From NCBI GenBank assembly GCA_003511885.1, contig DOIX01000299.1, positions 2,340 through 8,125 of the forward strand: a stretch of 5,786 nucleotides of DNA, in the 5' to 3' direction. Both the position numbers and the translations under genes were made by a program. This DNA is from Cyanobacteria bacterium UBA11153 (GTDB lineage Bacteria > Cyanobacteriota > Cyanobacteriia > Cyanobacteriales > Coleofasciculaceae). Each line of letters starts with the position of its first letter. Position 1 is the stretch's first letter. Shown piece after piece: positions 4,466-5,786 of the stretch. The notes beneath the pieces were generated by a model that was given only the letters and a program-made list of their open reading frames with translations, made no database searches and was not told the DNA's origin.

Positions 4466-5149
4466 ATGAATTTAACATCCTCAACATCAGAGGCATCTCG
4501 ACCATTTCTCACCTGGCAAAGGATTCTTGACTGGGCGCAGGAACACTACCGTTACCGTACCTTCAGCAAAGATGAGAGAATTCCGACTCGTGATGGCTTA
4601 CTCTATTTAGTACAAAGGGGAGCAGTCCGTCTTGTTGGTACAGCTCAACTCAGTGCCACTGCAACTAAATCGAAATCTGAAGTATCGAAGCCAATCGCTG
4701 AGGAAACATTTTTAGGCTTAGTTGGGGCAGGCGAACCTTTTGAAATTGTGGCACAGTCACCTTTTACCCTGGGGGCGTATTCCCACATCGACCAAACTGC
4801 TGTTGTCTGGATGTACTGGAATGATTTGGATAACTGGCCTCATTTCCGGCGAGAGGTTTTAGATTCTTTTCGCCACCAACATCAGCGAAAATTACTGTGG
4901 TTAAGTACATTAGGACAAAGAAAAACAATCGATAGGTTGTTTGGATTTATCACCCTATTAGTAGAAGAATTCGGTCAACCGACTGAGGAAGGTTATAGTT
5001 TGCCATTTCCCTTAACTCACGCCCAAATTGGCAGCGCGATTGGTTCAACTCGCGTTACTGTTACCCGCTTAATGGGCAAGCTGCGTCAAAAAGGATTAAT
5101 TGTTATCAAAGAAGATAATTTGATTTCCTTACCCAGTCAAAACCAATGA
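4466..5149 (+). CDS. Crp/Fnr-family transcriptional regulator
   Basis: Encodes 227 residues. The N-terminal part (about 29-126) looks like a cyclic-nucleotide-binding beta-roll (YRTFSKDERIP, then LLYLVQRGAVRLVG at 45-58). A long dimerisation helix follows (about 127-170), then a winged helix-turn-helix: LTHAQIGSAIGSTRVTVTRL (183-202), with the wing at about 212-222. The recognition helix GSTRVTVTRL is very like that of cyanobacterial NtcA, suggesting related DNA half-sites. The Arg-Ser/Thr phosphate-binding cassette of cAMP-binding Crp is not recognisable, and the beta-roll has a Ser/Lys-rich loop (about 62-78). cAMP binding is therefore doubtful; the effector is unknown. There are no Fnr-type clustered cysteines. 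It is not NtcA itself, given the divergent sensor half. Overall length is normal. It likely acts as a dimeric activator or repressor, possibly of the divergent ArgRS-like gene (inference). Confidence 0.88.
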   Translation: MNLTSSTSEASRPFLTWQRILDWAQEHYRYRTFSKDERIPTRDGLLYLVQRGAVRLVGTAQLSATATKSKSEVSKPIAEETFLGLVGAGEPFEIVAQSPFTLGAYSHIDQTAVVWMYWNDLDNWPHFRREVLDSFRHQHQRKLLWLSTLGQRKTIDRLFGFITLLVEEFGQPTEEGYSLPFPLTHAQIGSAIGSTRVTVTRLMGKLRQKGLIVIKEDNLISLPSQNQ

Positions 5150-5263
5150 CTTAATTATACTCCAGTCTGTTAACAACATGGCAAAATAAGCTTCGATGAT
5201 TCTCCCCAACTCCATTCACAAGTCAGCAAGATGAAGGATTAACTAAAAAAGTTTTACTCTTCA

Positions 5264-5294
5264 CTCATTCCCCATGCCCCATCCCTCATTCCCC
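5264..5294. repeat. C-rich imperfect direct repeat
   Basis: CTCATTCCCC occurs at 5264-5273 and 5285-5294, with CATGCCCCAT between. The pyrimidine-rich CCCCATGCCCCAT style is common in cyanobacterial intergenic DNA. The remaining non-coding sequence at 5150-5260 is AT-rich and shows nothing clear, including no good terminator for the Crp-like gene. Confidence 0.45.
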
Positions 5295-5313
5295 CCATAC
5301 GGAAAACCGACAT

Positions 5314-5342
5314 TTTACGGAAGCTTAAGAGTGCATTAGAAT
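5314..5342 (+). promoter_or_regulatory. Candidate promoter of the DUF1825 gene
   Basis: TTTACG (5314-5319) and TAGAAT (5337-5342) match the -35 (4/6) and -10 (5/6) boxes at the ideal 17-nt spacing. Transcription would start near 5350, giving a leader of about 40 nt. This is a consensus match only. Confidence 0.45.
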
Positions 5343-5390
5343 GTTACTAACAGCAATAGTACAACCCACTCGGTTGACAGAGTAATAACA

Positions 5391-5714
5391 ATGGGTTTTT
5401 TTGATTCAGAGATTATCCAGCAAGAAGCCAAGCAATTGTTTGAGGATTACCAATCTCTCATCCAATTGGGAAGCAGCTACGGCAAATTTGACAGGGAAGG
5501 GAAAAAGCTATTTATCGATCGCATGGAAGCCCTCATGGATCGTTACCGGATCTTTATGAAGCGTTTCGAGTTATCGGATGACTTTATGGCACAGATGACG
5601 GTGCAGCAGCTTAACACCCAACTGGGTCAATTTGGCATTACCCCACAGCAAATGTTTGACCAAATGAACATGACGCTGGAGAGGATGAAGTTAGAGTTAG
5701 AGAAGCAGTCTTAG
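5391..5714 (+). CDS. DUF1825 family protein
   Basis: Encodes a 107-residue, charged, probably all-helical cytosolic protein. I recognise it as DUF1825, a small family of unknown function found widely in cyanobacteria. The N terminus MGFFDSEIIQQEAKQLFEDY and the segments GKFDREGKKLFIDRMEALMD (51-70), YRIFMKRFELSDDFMAQM and QLGQFGITPQQMF are the family's typical conserved blocks, and the length is full. There is no signal peptide, membrane helix or metal-binding cluster. The helix-rich Met/Gln/Glu C terminus could form a coiled coil or an oligomer interface (inference). ATG 5391 is the family start; a weak ACAGAG lies upstream. It is monocistronic, with its own candidate promoter and terminator hairpin. 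I do not assign a function. Confidence 0.93.
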   Translation: MGFFDSEIIQQEAKQLFEDYQSLIQLGSSYGKFDREGKKLFIDRMEALMDRYRIFMKRFELSDDFMAQMTVQQLNTQLGQFGITPQQMFDQMNMTLERMKLELEKQS

Positions 5715-5720
5715 TCAACT

Positions 5721-5754
5721 ACCGCACACCACCTTAGCGGGTATGGTGTGCGGT
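5721..5754 (+). terminator. Hairpin terminator of the DUF1825 gene
   Basis: ACCGCACACCA (5721-5731) pairs perfectly with TGGTGTGCGGT (5744-5754), an 11-bp GC-rich stem with a 12-nt loop, starting 6 nt after the stop codon. Only TTCTACC follows, so the U-tract is poor. ACCGCACA recurs at 5758-5765, just beyond the hairpin. Confidence 0.6.
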
Positions 5755-5764
5755 TCTACCGCAC

Positions 5765-5786
5765 ATATAGCAAGGGACTAGGGGCT
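5765..5786. repeat. Second copy of the 22-bp dispersed repeat, cut by the window end
   Basis: It is identical to 3040-3061 over all 22 bases to the end of the window. The flanks before the repeat differ, so its left boundary is at ATATAGC. The repeat probably continues beyond the window. Confidence 0.8.

Noticed and set aside
5374..5379. TTGACA as the -35 box of the DUF1825 gene
   Set aside because: A -10 at normal spacing would fall inside the coding region (about 5397) and no match exists there.

Overview
The window looks like chromosomal DNA of a filamentous cyanobacterium (Microcoleus/Oscillatoria/Kamptonema-like, an inference). Reasons: I read seven copies of the HIP1 octamer GCGATCGC, at 192, 828, 876, 2529, 3490, 4079 and 4221, which is far more than chance. 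It also holds a DUF1825 protein, a Crp-like regulator with an NtcA-like helix-turn-helix, and a DALR-domain ArgRS-like protein, all typical of cyanobacteria. The intergenic DNA is rich in small palindromic repeats. I see no rRNA, tRNA, CRISPR array or intact transposase gene.

Layout. (1) 24-57 is a symmetric terminator hairpin, followed on the minus strand by a gene (101-1807) for a 568-residue membrane protein. It has five copies of the MscS-type conserved TM helix and a consensus -10 box at 1878-1883. (2) 1929-2059 is a 131-bp MITE-like repeat with perfect 13-bp inverted ends. (3) 2261-2719 (+) encodes a small SRPBCC-fold protein with its own TATAAT promoter. (4) 2720-3445 is a 726-bp gene-free repeat nest. 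It holds a TA-bounded MITE-like element (2839-2993) with a palindrome inside it, a second diverged copy of that palindrome (3161-3226), a dispersed repeat that recurs at the window end, and a strong unassigned hairpin (3304-3340). (5) 3446-4423 (-) encodes a protein with the two tRNA-binding ends of arginyl-tRNA synthetase but no catalytic core, and with a low-complexity in-frame insert. (6) It diverges, across only 42 bp, from a Crp/Fnr-family regulator gene (4466-5149, +). (7) 5391-5714 (+) encodes the DUF1825 protein, with a candidate promoter upstream and a hairpin terminator downstream. The last 22 bases repeat 3040-3061 exactly.

The five genes do not form an operon; each appears to be transcribed alone. 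The only suggestive pairing is the divergent ArgRS-like and Crp-like genes, whose control regions must overlap. The most interesting points are the catalytic-core-less ArgRS-like protein with a repeat-derived insert, and the two palindromes whose arms differ by three compensated base-pair changes. I found no convincing evidence of a new multi-gene system.
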